Shown here: in pieces, positions 10,956-21,479 of the stretch
Position numbering within the stretch: the stretch's first letter is position 1
How the letters are laid out: each line of letters starts with the position of its first letter
Assembly (NCBI GenBank): GCA_032433765.1
Contig: JAVIAB010000160.1
Span: 12,182,936 to 12,246,935, forward strand
DNA: 64,000 nucleotides
Source of the DNA: Megaustenia siamemsis
Taxonomy: Eukaryota; Mollusca; Gastropoda; Stylommatophora; Ariophantidae
Direction of reading: 5' to 3'
Notes under the pieces: generated by a model
Databases searched by the model: none
What the model was told of the DNA's origin: nothing
The model's input: the letters and a program-made list of their open reading frames with translations, nothing else
Made by a program: the position numbers and the translations under genes

Positions 10956-11264
10956 CAGCGTTGATTATGCTGACTTGGCCTCTTTACACCGTATGAAAGA
11001 CGGTTGCATAGCAAAAGATATACTTTTCTGACAACTAGCAGATGGCAAAGAAACTAGAGGGAGTTCAAAACTCCCATTTACAGACATATGTAAACGTGTC
11101 ATGAAGACTCTGAACATAAATCCTGCAGCCTGGAAAGATATAGCTGCAATCGATTGGAAACAAATTGTGAAGCTCCAACTCAAGCAACAAGCAGAAAGAT
11201 TCATAGAAAAAGAGAGTACAAGGTTAAGGGAAAAGATACCATTTCAAGGGGCGCTTCAAAATAC
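10956..11264 (+). pseudogene. Non-LTR family G, C-terminal fragment
   Basis: Plus-strand reading QLADGKETRGSSKLPFTDIC and KRVMKTLNINPAAWKDIAA corresponds to the L-Y-G-E-L...G-R-P-K-L-R-Y...D-I-C-K block of the family G copy at 12535-13096, with upstream stops. It ends at a stop codon where the 29-bp array starts, in the same orientation. Confidence 0.8.
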
Positions 11265-12500
11265 ATAGTCAACTATGACTAACGGAGGCTTCTATAGTCA
11301 ACTATGACTGACGACGGTTTCTTTAGCCAACTATGACTGACGAAGGTTTCTTTAGCCAACCATGACTGACGACGGTTTCTTTAGCCAACTATGACTGCCG
11401 AAGGTTTCTTTAGCCAACTATGACTGCCGAAGGTTTCTTTAGCACACTATCACTGACGAAGGTTTCTTTAGCCAACTATGACTGCCGAAGGTTTCTTTAG
11501 CCAACTATGACTGACGAAGGTTTCTTTAGCCAACTATGACTGCCGAAGGTTTCTTTAGCTAACCATGACTGACGAAGGTTTCTTTAGCCAACTATGACTG
11601 CCGAAGGTTTCTTTAGCTAACCATGACTGACGAAGGTTTCTTTAGCCAACTATCATTGACGAAGGTTTCTTTAGCCAACTATCACTGACGAAGGTTTCTT
11701 TAGCCAACTATCATTGACGAAGGTTTCTTTAGCCAACTATCACTGACGAAGGTTTCTTTAGCCTACTATGACTCACGAAGTTTTCTTTAGCTAACTATGA
11801 TTGACGAAGGTTTCTTTAGCCAACTATGATTGACGAAGGTTTCTTTAGCCAACTATGATTGACGAAGGCTTTTTTAGCCAACTATCACTGACGAAGGCTT
11901 TTTTAGCCAACTCTCACTGACGAAGGCTTTTTTAGCCAACTATCACTGACGAAGGCTTTTTTAGCCAATTATCACTGACGAATGTTTCTTTAGCCAGCTA
12001 TGATTGACGAAGGTTTCTTTAGCCAACTATCATTGACGAAGGTTTCTTTAGCCAACTATCACTGACGAAGGCTTTTTTAGCCAACTATCACTGACGAAGG
12101 TTTCTTTAGCCAGCTATGACTGACGAAGTTTTCTTTAGCCAGCTATGACTGACGAAGGTTTCTTTAGTCGAATATAACTGACGAAGGTTTCTATAGTCAA
12201 CTATGACTGACGAAGGCTTCTATAGTAATCTATAACTGACGGAGGCTTCTATAGTCAACTATGACTGATGGAGGCTTCTATAGTCAACTGTGACTGACGG
12301 AGGCTTCTATAGTCAACTATGACTGATGGACGCTACGATAGTCAACTATGACTGATGGAGAATTCTATAGTCAACTATGACTGACGGAGGCTTCTATAGT
12401 CAACTATGACTGACGGAGGCTTTTATAGTCAACTATGACTGACGGAGGCAACTATAGTCAACTATGACTGACGGAGGCGTCTATAGCCGTTTATGAATAA
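11265..12500. repeat. 29-bp minisatellite, about 43 copies
   Basis: Unit built on 'ctatgactgacgaaggtttc' plus 'tttagccaa'. Two subfamilies are spatially separated: 'gacggaggcttctatagtcaa' types at both edges and 'gacgaaggtttctttagccaa' types in the middle, as expected if the edges keep older variants. It may derive from the family G 3' terminus: it directly follows a G fragment, and a lone monomer sits at 38262-38300. Confidence 0.95.
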
Positions 12501-12534
12501 CGCAGTCTACTATATATATGGCCCTTTTCGTCTT

Positions 12535-13094
12535 GTCAGACGGTCTAGTGGAGGCTATTGCGTATTTTTTTGAGGTATTGTTTTTGCCGAACAGCTTCTC
12601 TCGTGGCTAATTCTACCAATGTTTGACAAACACACGCGGTCACATAATGAACAGGTCAGGCTCGCTGGTCCACAGGGTTTACCATCCTTTTTCATGAGTC
12701 TCTTCTCTTCTAAGTCCTGTCTTAGAACAGTCTCAAATGTTGTTATACCGTTCCTTATACGTGCTCTCCATGATGTGCGATCACTTGCCAGATGTTGCCA
12801 GTCGTTTTCACAGATGGAGAAGTCTTTCAGAGATGATTTGCAGATATCTCTATATCGTAGTTTAGGTCTGCCGATTTGTCGTTTTCCGTGTTTTAGCTCG
12901 CCATATAGTATTTGCCTAGGAATGCGTTTTTCTTCCATCCGTTGGACATGCCCCAGCCATCTTAGCCTTCGACTTCTGAGCATCGACATGATTGTTAGGG
13001 TCTTAGCACGTTGCAGGACAGTTAAGTTGGTTATTTTGTCCTGCCATTTGATGTGCATTATTTTGCGGAGACATCGCATGTGGAAGACATTTAG

Positions 13095-13096
<2 letters not shown>
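12535..13096 (-). pseudogene. Non-LTR family G, C-terminal part (174-codon open frame)
   Basis: Minus strand, Met at 13079: MRCLRKIMHIKWQDKITN, then RSRRLRWLGHVQRMEEKRIP, LYGELKHGKRQIGRPKLRYR, DICKSSLKDF, and a terminal Cys/His cluster C-S-L-C...C...H-E-R-S-C near residues 141-162. This is the usual region downstream of the RT domain in this LINE group. The frame is intact for 174 codons, but RT and endonuclease are missing. It interrupts the 29-bp array and its 5' truncation point abuts a 30-T tract. Confidence 0.9.

Positions 13097-13126
<30 letters not shown>
13097..13126. repeat. Homopolymer, 30 T
   Basis: An uninterrupted T run at the 5' truncation side of the minus-strand family G copy, followed directly by more 29-bp array. 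Confidence 0.98.
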
Positions 13127-13129
<3 letters not shown>

Positions 13130-13235
13130 TCTACTATAGCCAACTATGACTGACGGATGCTTCTATAGTCAACTATTACTGACAGAGTCTTCTATAGCCA
13201 AATATGACTGATGGGGGCTTCTATAGTGAACTCTA
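13127..13235. repeat. 29-bp minisatellite, right remnant
   Basis: About 3.5 units of the 11265-12500 array ('caactatgactgacggatgc'), separated from it by the family G insertion. Confidence 0.9.
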
Positions 13236-13725
13236 AACATGGACAAATTAATGTACTAATATAATAACAACCCCCCCCCCCTCCCCATCCAGTCTTAAAA
13301 TAGCACGCTACAAGCCGTGACGTATTTCTACCGACCAAATTACTTATCACTCATTCATATTTATAATTCTTTTAAACAAATTTATCAGCATTTTGTAAAA
13401 CTTTAAACAATATTTAACATGTTAACAAACATCTAGAGTTCTGAAACACCCAGGAATTAGTGATTCCAGCTGTTAAATGTTTACCTAAAATAGTTTGAAC
13501 ATAAGGCTGTGACAGTTAGACATCAACACATACATTATATGGAAACTTCCTTAACATATGTCTAGGAGAATTTCCAGCCAGATTGAATTTGAAATGCTAA
13601 GTGAAGAGATTTAGCTGAACACACGTCTCTACATTTATAAGGAAGAGTTGATGACGTTAAGTGTGTTCATTCAGATTGAACGAAAGTTGTACCCTCTTCA
13701 AACACTCAAATGTATATTCTAGTGT
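13236..13725. other. No gene recognised
   Basis: AT-rich, with a C homopolymer at 13271-13281. No recognised element. Confidence 0.6.
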
Positions 13726-14070
13726 GAAATGAATAAATACGAAGGAGAATTGAAGCATTTGAAATGTGGATCTATTGAAAAGTGGGGAGAATTGGGTGGA
13801 AGGAAAAGATGACAGAATTAAAATTAAGAAGTTCTGACACAATCAATTAATAATAAAATAGAAATAATTAACACAATTCGGAAAATTCAAGTGATATGTT
13901 TTTTGGACATGTGAAGAGATAGAATAGCAAACTAAAAGTCATCTTGGAATGGAAGGTGCAAGGTAGACGTGTGAGAGGTAGACCAATACTAAAGTGGACT
14001 GATAACATCAAAAGGTGGACAGGAAAAATTATGACAACGCGCACAATCAAGACAAGAGATAGAGTAAAAT
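13726..14070 (+). pseudogene. Non-LTR family E, 3' fragment
   Basis: 'gaattgaagcatttgaaatg' (R-I-E-A-F-E-M-W-I-Y) and 'ttttggacatgtgaagag' (F-G-H-V-K-R in intact copies) match 48766-49148. Many stops. Its 3' end continues straight into the 53-bp array. Confidence 0.82.
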
Positions 14071-14598
14071 GGGGGTCCTTGGTAGCCACCCTTCGATGTG
14101 GAGACGGTACTCAATGAATAAATGACGACCTATGGTAGCCAATCTTCGTTCTGGAGACGGCACCCAACGAATTAATGGCGCTCCATGGTAGCCTATCTTC
14201 GTTCTGGAGACGGCACCCAACGAATTAATGGCGCTCCATGGTAGCCTATCTTCGTTCTGGAGACGGCACCCAACGAATTAATGGCGCTCCATGTTAGCCA
14301 ATCTTCGTTCTGGAGACGGCACTCAACGAATTAATGGCGCTCCATGGTAGCCTATCTTCGTTCTGGAGACGGCACCCAACGAATTAATGGCGCTCCATGG
14401 TAGACAATCTTCGTTCTGGAGACGGCACCCAACGAATTAATGGCGCTCCATGGTAGCCAATCTTCGTTCTGGAGACGGCACCCAACAAATTAATCGCGTT
14501 CCATGGTAGCCAGTCTTCGTTCTGGAGACGGGACCCAATGACGCTCCATTTCAGCCAACTTTAGATGTGGAGACAACACGAAATGAATGAATGAAGTG
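14071..14598 (+). repeat. 53-bp tandem array made from family E 3' end
   Basis: About ten copies whose unit contains 'ggcgctccatggtagcc', 'cttcgttctggagacggcac' and 'aacgaattaatg'. This is the family E terminal coding segment (W-R-S-M-V-A-N-L-R...G-D-G-T) seen singly at 31685-31950 and 49080-49148. The array is followed by 'aatgaatgaatgaag', an A-T-G-A type tail, so it lies between body and tail. A GAATG motif occurs at both ends of the ancestral segment. Confidence 0.92.
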
Positions 14599-15090
14599 AA
14601 AAGAAACCGAGAATACTTAGTAAAGATTTAGAAAAAGACGTAAATCATATAAGAACAAGCATACACTGTCCTGTACTTACTAAACTTTATTTCTTGCTAG
14701 CTAGACCCAAAGTAAACATGCTGATGACGTATGCTATTATAATTTGCTGCTTGACTTTTTTGCGTATTGTTACTCAGCTCTATTATCTTGGCGCCCCGAG
14801 CGTCTGTCTAAGTTCACATAACGTATCGACCGGCCCTTGATACGCACACTGCAATCTAGACAGGCTAATAAACAACCTTTGAAAAATACACAATGGCTCG
14901 TTGAGACAACAAACGGGAGGGGATGGGGTGGACACGTTACTGTTGAATAATAATTTATTTAAAGTGACGTCACGCAAACAAAACGGCTGACAGGCGTCAA
15001 GTGTAAACAAGTGAAACGACAAACAAGTGAAGATTTAAATTGGAAAATGGCTGGAGGAGAACTAGAGGTGTAAAGAGTGGTGGAGGAGAT
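14599..15090. other. No gene recognised
   Basis: Mixed sequence with no family match. A short minus-strand open frame at 14783-15022 shows no domain. Confidence 0.6.
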
Positions 15091-16165
15091 ATGGACAGTG
15101 GAAATACTGAGGCATAAGAAGTGTCTGTGAAAGGAGATGTAGAACGTGTAGATAATAAGACATGTTTGTAAAAGGAGATGTAGAAAGTGGAGATAATAAG
15201 AAATGTTTGTAAAAGGAGATGTAGAAAGTGGAGATAATAAGAAATGTTTGTAAAAGGAGATGTAGAAAGTGGAGATAAAAAGAAATGTTTGTAAAAGGAG
15301 ATGTAGAAAGTTGAGATAATAAGACATAAGGAATGTTTGTAAAAGGAGATATAGAAAGTGGAGATAATAAGAAATGTTTGTAAAAGGAGATGAGGAAAGT
15401 GGAGATAACTAGGCTTAAGAACTGTTTGTAAAAGGAGATGTAGAACGTGGAGATAATAAGACATAAGAAATGTTTTAAAAGGAGATGAGGAAAGTGGAGA
15501 TAATAAGACATAAGAAATGTTTGTAAAAGGTGATGAGGAAAGTGGAGATAATAATACATTAAGAAATGTTTGTAAAAGGAGATGAAGAAAGTGGAGATAA
15601 TAAGACATAAGAAGTGTCTGTAAAAGGAGATATGGAGATACTGAGACATAAGAAATGTTTGTAAAAGGAGATGTAGAAAGTGGAGATAATAAGACATAAG
15701 AAATGTTTGTAATAGGAGATGAGAAAAGTGGAGATAATGGGACATATCTCTGTAGAAGGAAATGTAGAAAGTGGAGATATTGAGACATAAGAAGTGTCTG
15801 TAAAAGGAGATATGGAAAGTGGAGATATTGAGACATAAGAAGTGTCTGTAAAAGGAGATGTGGAAAGTGGAGATATTGAGACATAAGAAGTGTCTGTAAA
15901 AGGAGATGTGGAAAGTGGAGATATTGAGACATAAGAAGTGTCTGTAAAAGGAGATGTGGAAAGTGGAGATATTGAGACATAAGAAGTGTCTGTAAAAGGA
16001 GATGTGGAAAGTGGAGATATTGAGACATAAGAAGTGTCTGTAAAAGGAGATATGGAAAGTGGAGATATTGAGACATAAGAAGTGTCTGTAAAAGGAGATG
16101 TGGAAAGTGGGGATATTGAGACATAAGAAGTGTCTGTAAAAGGAGATGTGGAAAGTGGAAATACT
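15091..16165. repeat. 48/41-bp minisatellite, about 23 copies
   Basis: The 48-bp unit has 'gagacataagaagtgtctgt' followed by 'aaaaggagatgtggaaagtg'. A 41-bp version lacks 7 bp near 'cataaga'. The block 15770-16165 is nearly homogeneous 48-mers, while 15130-15770 mixes both lengths. Because 48 is a multiple of three, the minus strand stays open for 375 codons with a 16-residue repeat. I regard that as an artefact. Confidence 0.95.
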
Positions 16166-16454
16166 GAGACGTAAGAAGTGTCTGAAAAACGAATGAGGAA
16201 AGTAGAATGTTTAGTTGAAATTGAAAAGTTAAAGGAGAAGCAAGTGATTAAGACGTAAATACGAAAGAATAGATGAAGAAAAGGAGAAGAGAAGCTTAGA
16301 TAAATAATAGGAAACTGAAGAATCATCATCATCTAGCTGCGTATCTCTGTTTAGAATTTGGCTCCAATGACAGCTAGCTTGAAGCTTGTCTCTGTCCAGT
16401 AGAAGTTGCCTGCTGCATTCAGATCCTTGCTTCTACACTTGGCGGTAATTATAT

Positions 16455-17224
16455 CAGTCGACAGTCGTGTCTCTCCACTTTACAGTAACTGTACCGGTCG
16501 GTGGTCGTGTCTCTACACTTTACAGTAACTATACCGGTCGGCAGTCGTGTCTCTACACTTTACAGTAACTATACCGGTCGGCAGTCGTGTCTCTACACTT
16601 TACAGTAACTATACCGGTCGGCAGTCGTGTCTCTACACTTTACAGTAACTATACCGGTCGGCAGTCGTGTCTCTACACTTTACAGTAACTATACCGGTCG
16701 GTGGTCGTGTCTCTACACTTTACAGTAACTATACCGGTCGGTGGTCGTGTCTCTACACTTTACAGTAACTATACCGGTCGGTGGTCGTGTCTCTACACTT
16801 TACAGTAACTATACTGGTCGGTGGTCGTGTCTCTACACTTTACAGTAACTATACCGGTCGGCAGTGGTGTCTCTACACTTTACAGTAACTATACCGGTCG
16901 GCAGTCGTGTCTCTAAACTTTACAGTAACTATACCGGTCGGCAGTCGTGTCTCTACACTTTACAGTAACTATACCGGTCGGTGGTCGTGTCTCTACACTT
17001 TACAGTAACTATACCGGTCGGCAGTCGTGTCTCTCTACTTTACAGTAACTATACCGGTCGGTGGTCGTGTCTCTATACTTTACAGTAACTATACCGGTCG
17101 GCAGTTGTGTCTCTATACTTTACAGTAACTATACCGGTCGGCAGTCGTGTCTCTATACTTTACAGTAACTATACCGGTCGGTGGTCGTGTCTCTATACTT
17201 TACAGTAACTATACCGGTCGGTGG
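16455..17224. repeat. 40-bp minisatellite, left block (about 19 copies)
   Basis: Unit 'tcgtgtctctacactttaca' plus 'gtaactataccggtcggtgg', highly homogeneous, with recurrent ggtgg/ggcag and tacac/tatac variants. It is split by a SINE at 17225-17483. Confidence 0.97.
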
Positions 17225-17483
17225 GGAGCCGCGATAGCTCAGTGGTTAGTGAACTGGACTACCACGGACAAGGGGTAGGGTTCGATCGCAACCGACGGCT
17301 TCCGGGTTCACCCAGCCTTAAATGGGTACCGGATTTTTTTCTGGAAAGTAAAGCAGCACGGGCGTAATACTGACCACATTACCCCAAAAATCATGTGCTG
17401 AAGGTCTGTAAAATATAGGGTCACTAACACCATATTTCCCTATACGCCACTTGGCGTGACGGGGGTACTTTACTTTTTTTTTT
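17225..17483 (+). mobile_element. tRNA-derived SINE, full-length, with 17-bp TSD
   Basis: The head shows RNA polymerase III promoter boxes: A box 'tagctcagtggttagtg' and B box 'ggttcgatcgc'. The body passes 'ggtaccggatttttttctgg' to a 3' hairpin 'acgccacttggcgt' and a T-rich tail. Both flanks carry the 17-bp duplication 'actataccggtcggtgg' (17208-17224 and 17484-17500). It is visible because the host 40-bp repeat would otherwise resume at a different phase. A trans-acting LINE would have mobilised it. Confidence 0.93.
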
Positions 17484-17750
17484 ACTATACCGGTCGGTGG
17501 CCGTGTCTCTATACTTTACAGTAACTATACCGGTCGGTGGTCGTGTCTCTATACTTTACAGTAACTATACCGGTCGGTGGTCGTGTCTCTATACTTTACA
17601 GTAACTATACCGGTCGGTGGTCGTGTCTCTATACTTTACAGTAACTATACCGGTCGGTGGTCGTGTCTCTATACTTTACAGTAACTATACCGGTCGGTGG
17701 TCGTGCCTCTATACTTTACAGTAACTATATCGGTCGGTGGTCATGTCTCT
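17484..17750. repeat. 40-bp minisatellite, right block
   Basis: About 6.5 further copies, mostly the 'tatac/ggtgg' variant. This right edge is therefore less mixed than the left block. Confidence 0.96.
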
Positions 17751-17819
17751 AAATATGAGATCATCCATCTACCCTCCTAGAGTTCAAAACCATAACCATT
17801 AATAACTTTCGGTTGCAAC

Positions 17820-18017
17820 TACCGTTTCTTTCCGCCATTTTTCAGATCAATGTTGGACTTTCGTGTCCACATTTGTTTTTATTTATTTAAAAATAGTATT
17901 TGCTGATCTTTCTGTATTTTTTCTCTTTTGTACCTGATGAAAGCTTTTGCCAAAACGTCGTACTTTGTTTCGTGCCTCTATTAGTTTAGCTGCGTAATAT
18001 TACTTTGTGTTTATTCT
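17820..18017 (+). repeat. Dispersed repeat P, copy 4
   Basis: 'acctgatgaaagcttttgcc' at 17932-17951 is followed by 'aaaacgtcgta' and 'ctattagtttagctgcg', matching the P copies at 9862-9965 and 57300-57500. The left limit is uncertain. Confidence 0.55.
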
Positions 18018-19129
18018 ACAGAAATATTCATAAACGAGAATTAGATGTGAGACAAGAGGTGGGACAAAATGTTCAATAGAAAATGAACTAAATGTGGAGT
18101 AGATTTCTTCTTTCTTATTAAACTTCGAGAAACATGCAGTTTTCGAAACTTTTTACAGCAGTGTGTTTCAGGCATGATGCTTGTCGTAAACTATGCTAAA
18201 TCACTGACCCATTGTCTTCTATATCTGCCTTTACCCATTGATTCTTAGCGGAAATATCATTTTGCGAATAGCGTAGCGGTTGGGGGTTTTGGTTCTTTGG
18301 TTATGGAAGGTCCCGGTATCACTGCAACTAATTAAAATCCATAATTGCTCAATCGACCGTGCCAGTGGAATCATCCGAATTACTAACTCATATCCCAAAA
18401 AAAGAAAGTTAGCAGTATTCCCCATCATAGCAGTCTCAGCACACGTCAAAAGACATAAGGGGAACCACACAGAAAGTGAACACAGCCAACTGTTCCCTTG
18501 TCATACGATATCATCATTCATCGTAAACAATTGGAATATCGAAACATGATCAAAACGGATGAGACACACAGCTCACGGTGTGCACAGAGCACCTAACTCA
18601 GTAGCTCTTGCAACAATCCGGACTTGGAATATGAGGAAACTGCAACAAGGAACACTTTCATACATAGCCTTCAATGGTTCCTGCCGCCTATCCACCATAC
18701 TGACCGGAAGTTCACGTCCTCCTGAAAATGATGATCGTCATATTTTTAAAAATGTATAGCGCTTGATGATGTAACGACATCGTTTTGGTTGGGGTTTTGT
18801 GGCATGCCAACATGGCAGAAAAGTGGCTAGGGAATCTGGCAAGTGGATCATTACGTTGTCCAGAATGAGAATAAAGATAGAAGCGGCAACGGTGGCGATA
18901 ACATAGTTGGTTACACAGAGCGTGATTCACGCAGCCTTAGTGAGTAACTAGCAAAGTATGCTACAGAAGATTGACAGACAGTGTATGCGACAGGAGTGGA
19001 TGCAGCTCTTGCATGTCTCTATAGTGAGTTCGTTCTATCTATCTATCTTTCGTTCGCTCGAATTATTGTCTATATCAGCAATGTCGTTTCCTGTATGAAT
19101 TTTATTATTTTGAGTGGTCTTATTTTGGA
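18018..19129. other. No gene recognised; possible decayed tRNA-like head
   Basis: At 18268-18330 'tagcgtagcggttgg' and 'ggtcccggtatca' are spaced like pol III A and B boxes, so a decayed SINE head is possible but weak. Short open frames at 18280 and 18559 show no domain. A small (ctat)n run lies at 19037-19050. Confidence 0.4.
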
Positions 19130-19870
19130 TTGGCCAGTAGCTCTATTCTCTCGCCCCTGACTCCACAGAGCGGTTGAGAAGGACATCCAGTAATAGAGGT
19201 TGGGCCCTTACGAGGCTGAGGGCCCGGCGTTGCACCTGCCTGAGTGTCCATCACAGGGCGAGTGCCATATTAATTTGCGGTTATAGACATACTTCCATTT
19301 GCGTTGAGTGCGTGGCATCCTGATTGTTGTGCGCCTTTTGGCTGGTTGCCTCCGACTTCAGCACTTGAACTTGCTAGAGCAGACTGTGGTCTTGCTCGGT
19401 TGTAGGAAGGCCTGGCCAGTCTTAGTTTTCAGTCCCTGGTGACTGTTAAGCCCCATCCCCACGACAAGGAGCTGGCCTTGATGATAGGTAAGTGCGTTAA
19501 ACTTGGCGTACTGTCCAGGGCACGCTGGTGTGCATCGCAATGAAAGAGTCGATAAGCTCGCTACCAGCTCTGGCACTGTCTCCTTACTCTGGACAAAGAG
19601 GACATCGTCAAGTTTATTTTTCACTTCTTAGGAGAAGATGAGGAGGATGGGTGGGACAAGGATGTATATATTGAGAGATTGAGAAGTCTAAAGGTGGAAA
19701 ATGGGATCTGGTCGATTAAGAGTGCTTAGTGAGAAAAGCAGATGTATCTACAATTAGTACCTTACAGGGAATATCAATCTGCATACGATTAGAGAAATGT
19801 TGGGACAGTTGGCGGAGCGAATATGGTGAATCCTCAACTCCAATAAAACTGGTTCCAGCAAATATTCTTT
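19130..19870 (+). pseudogene. Non-LTR family B, RNase H-region fragment
   Basis: Plus-strand reading YCPGHAGVHRNERVDKLATS (about 19508-19567) is the C-terminal RNase H motif with His and N-E-x-x-D. It is followed after frameshifts by E-K-M-R-R-M-G-G-T, S-G-R-L-R and T-G-N-I-N-L-H-T-I-R-E-M-L, as in intact family members. The region is visibly more GC-rich than its surroundings. Confidence 0.75.
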
Positions 19871-20649
19871 GAGAAGTCCGGTGTGCATCGAGTTACTTGA
19901 CTAACTCCTTTGATCTTTTGTTTTTTTTTCTAACGATCCAGTTCTAGTTTAACCAAAACTCTCATTCATTATGTCATATATGGTTCTGTTTCTCTGTTAT
20001 TAGTTTTTTGTTTCATCTTTCACGTTCAATAATCTTCTCAGGATCTCATTTCCATTGTTTTTAATTTTTCTTTTGCTCTTAAAGTCCACGTAGGCACTGT
20101 CAGTGGTATATCTGTACGATGTGAATAAGAAAAATAAAATAAAACATGTATCAAAGAATAAGCCACCAGGAAATAAAGAAAGGATTTGCGGGAGATAATA
20201 AGATATTGACAGATTTAAAAAGGGCAAAGAAAGTATTAAAACATGGATGGGAAGAGAATGAAAGAGAAATAGGAAGAATTGAAAAATGTGAAAGGTTATG
20301 AAAAGTTGATGGAGGCAAAGAATGAAGTAAAGAGGAAATAAAGCGAAAGTAGCGGAAGAAGCATACACAAAACAGACAGAAAGAAGATATTTAAAATAAC
20401 AATTTTTAAAAAAATATGAAAAATTAAATAATAATAAGAAAAGCAAAGTAAATATGATGTTGAAGGAGATAGGGAATGAACAACGAAATGAGTTTAATGA
20501 TTCATGGTTAAAGAAGGACAAAACGAAAGAGAAGACGGCATTAAAGGAAATACCACATCCTTTTGTTTCTCCTATAGTTTGAATTAATTGTGATATCACC
20601 AAAGGCCGTGGTGTAGCCTTAATTAATGGTGATATCATTCATGGTTGTA
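19871..20649. other. No gene recognised; purine-rich
   Basis: From 20110 to 20530 the plus strand is rich in A and G. The complementary strand is open for 212 codons (20638-20000) as an F/L/S-rich sequence with no known domain, a typical antisense artefact of biased composition. On the plus strand, fragments such as KKDKTKEKTALKE could be remnants of a Lys-rich protein, but I do not recognise it. Confidence 0.5.
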
Positions 20650-20956
20650 ATGTCATTATCATCAAGTACCGGGCATGCTGGCGTAGGTGATCATGTCTCT
20701 CCACAAACTTCGATCACGACAGTTATTTATAATTTCTACTGTTGACCTTCTGCCAAGACATTCTCTTAAGCTGTCTGGTACTTTTTCTCTTTGCTTCCCT
20801 CTATCTTTTCGTCCCTCAATTTTTCCAGTTGTTACAATATATTTCAGTTGTTCTCTTCTCATTACATGGCCAAAAAATGATGATTGTTTCTTCCTAATAT
20901 TGGAAATTAGCTCTCTTTTTGCTTTGACCTCTCTCAGAACATTTTCATTACTTGTG
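20650..20956 (-). pseudogene. Non-LTR family C, 3' end fragment
   Basis: Minus strand MRREQLKYIVTTGKIEGRK, then RDRSLWRDMITYASMPGT, the C-terminal block of family C. It is 5'-truncated at 'tcattact', adjoining repeat R4. Confidence 0.88.
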
Positions 20957-21019
20957 GCGATTCATGATTGTACAAAGAAGTTACGACGGTGGTTTTCTGT
21001 TGCCTTCCGTCGGTTTGTT

Positions 21020-21205
21020 TACGGTTGGCTCCGCTAGCCTTTGACTAAAAAGTCTCACTCACAAGGCAGTGGGGCTGTTTTACTTCAGGGTACCCTCCCT
21101 TAGCCTTTTACTCTCCCGAGCTTACCGGCAAGGCAGCAGGGCAGCCACAGGTTGTACTGTTTACTGCATACAGTAGCAGGTAAAATTACCTGACCTGACA
21201 CACTC
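21020..21205 (+). repeat. Dispersed repeat R4
   Basis: The 3' half ('aaggcagcagggcagccaca' through 'taaaattacctgac') is shared with positions 1-64. The 5' half contains 'ccttttactctcccgagc'. It is non-coding. The start is set loosely where family C similarity ends. Confidence 0.55.
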
Positions 21206-21479
21206 ATTCCTCAGGTATAACAAAGAAAATAGAACCAGTTTTAAAAAATAATTCCAATGACGAACAGCAAAGACTGATCTAAACAGTGACGGAGTTATGA
21301 ACTGAAATGGCATCTACAACATGTTCTGGGTTAACAAAAGTAATAGGAAATAACACGAGACTAAGATCAACAGCAAACGTGCCTTAATTGTTCAAAATTG
21401 CATGTCTAACACACTTCGGTATGGAATCGGAAACTGCAAGCTCTGATACAAAGTCTAAGTTGTTATAATTTGGGCTGCC

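Noticed and set aside
14997..16124. 375-codon minus-strand open frame with a 16-residue repeat
   Set aside because: It lies wholly in a 48-bp minisatellite whose period is a multiple of three. Overlapping frames are also open; there is no start context or domain.
17225..17310. Functional tRNA gene suggested by A and B boxes
   Set aside because: It continues as the SINE body, recurs six times with the same 3' part, and lacks a complete cloverleaf.
20000..20638. 212-codon minus-strand frame, hydrophobic F/L/S-rich, membrane-protein-like
   Set aside because: It is the complement of an A/G-rich stretch, has no recognisable family, and the richness in F and L is what such composition gives.
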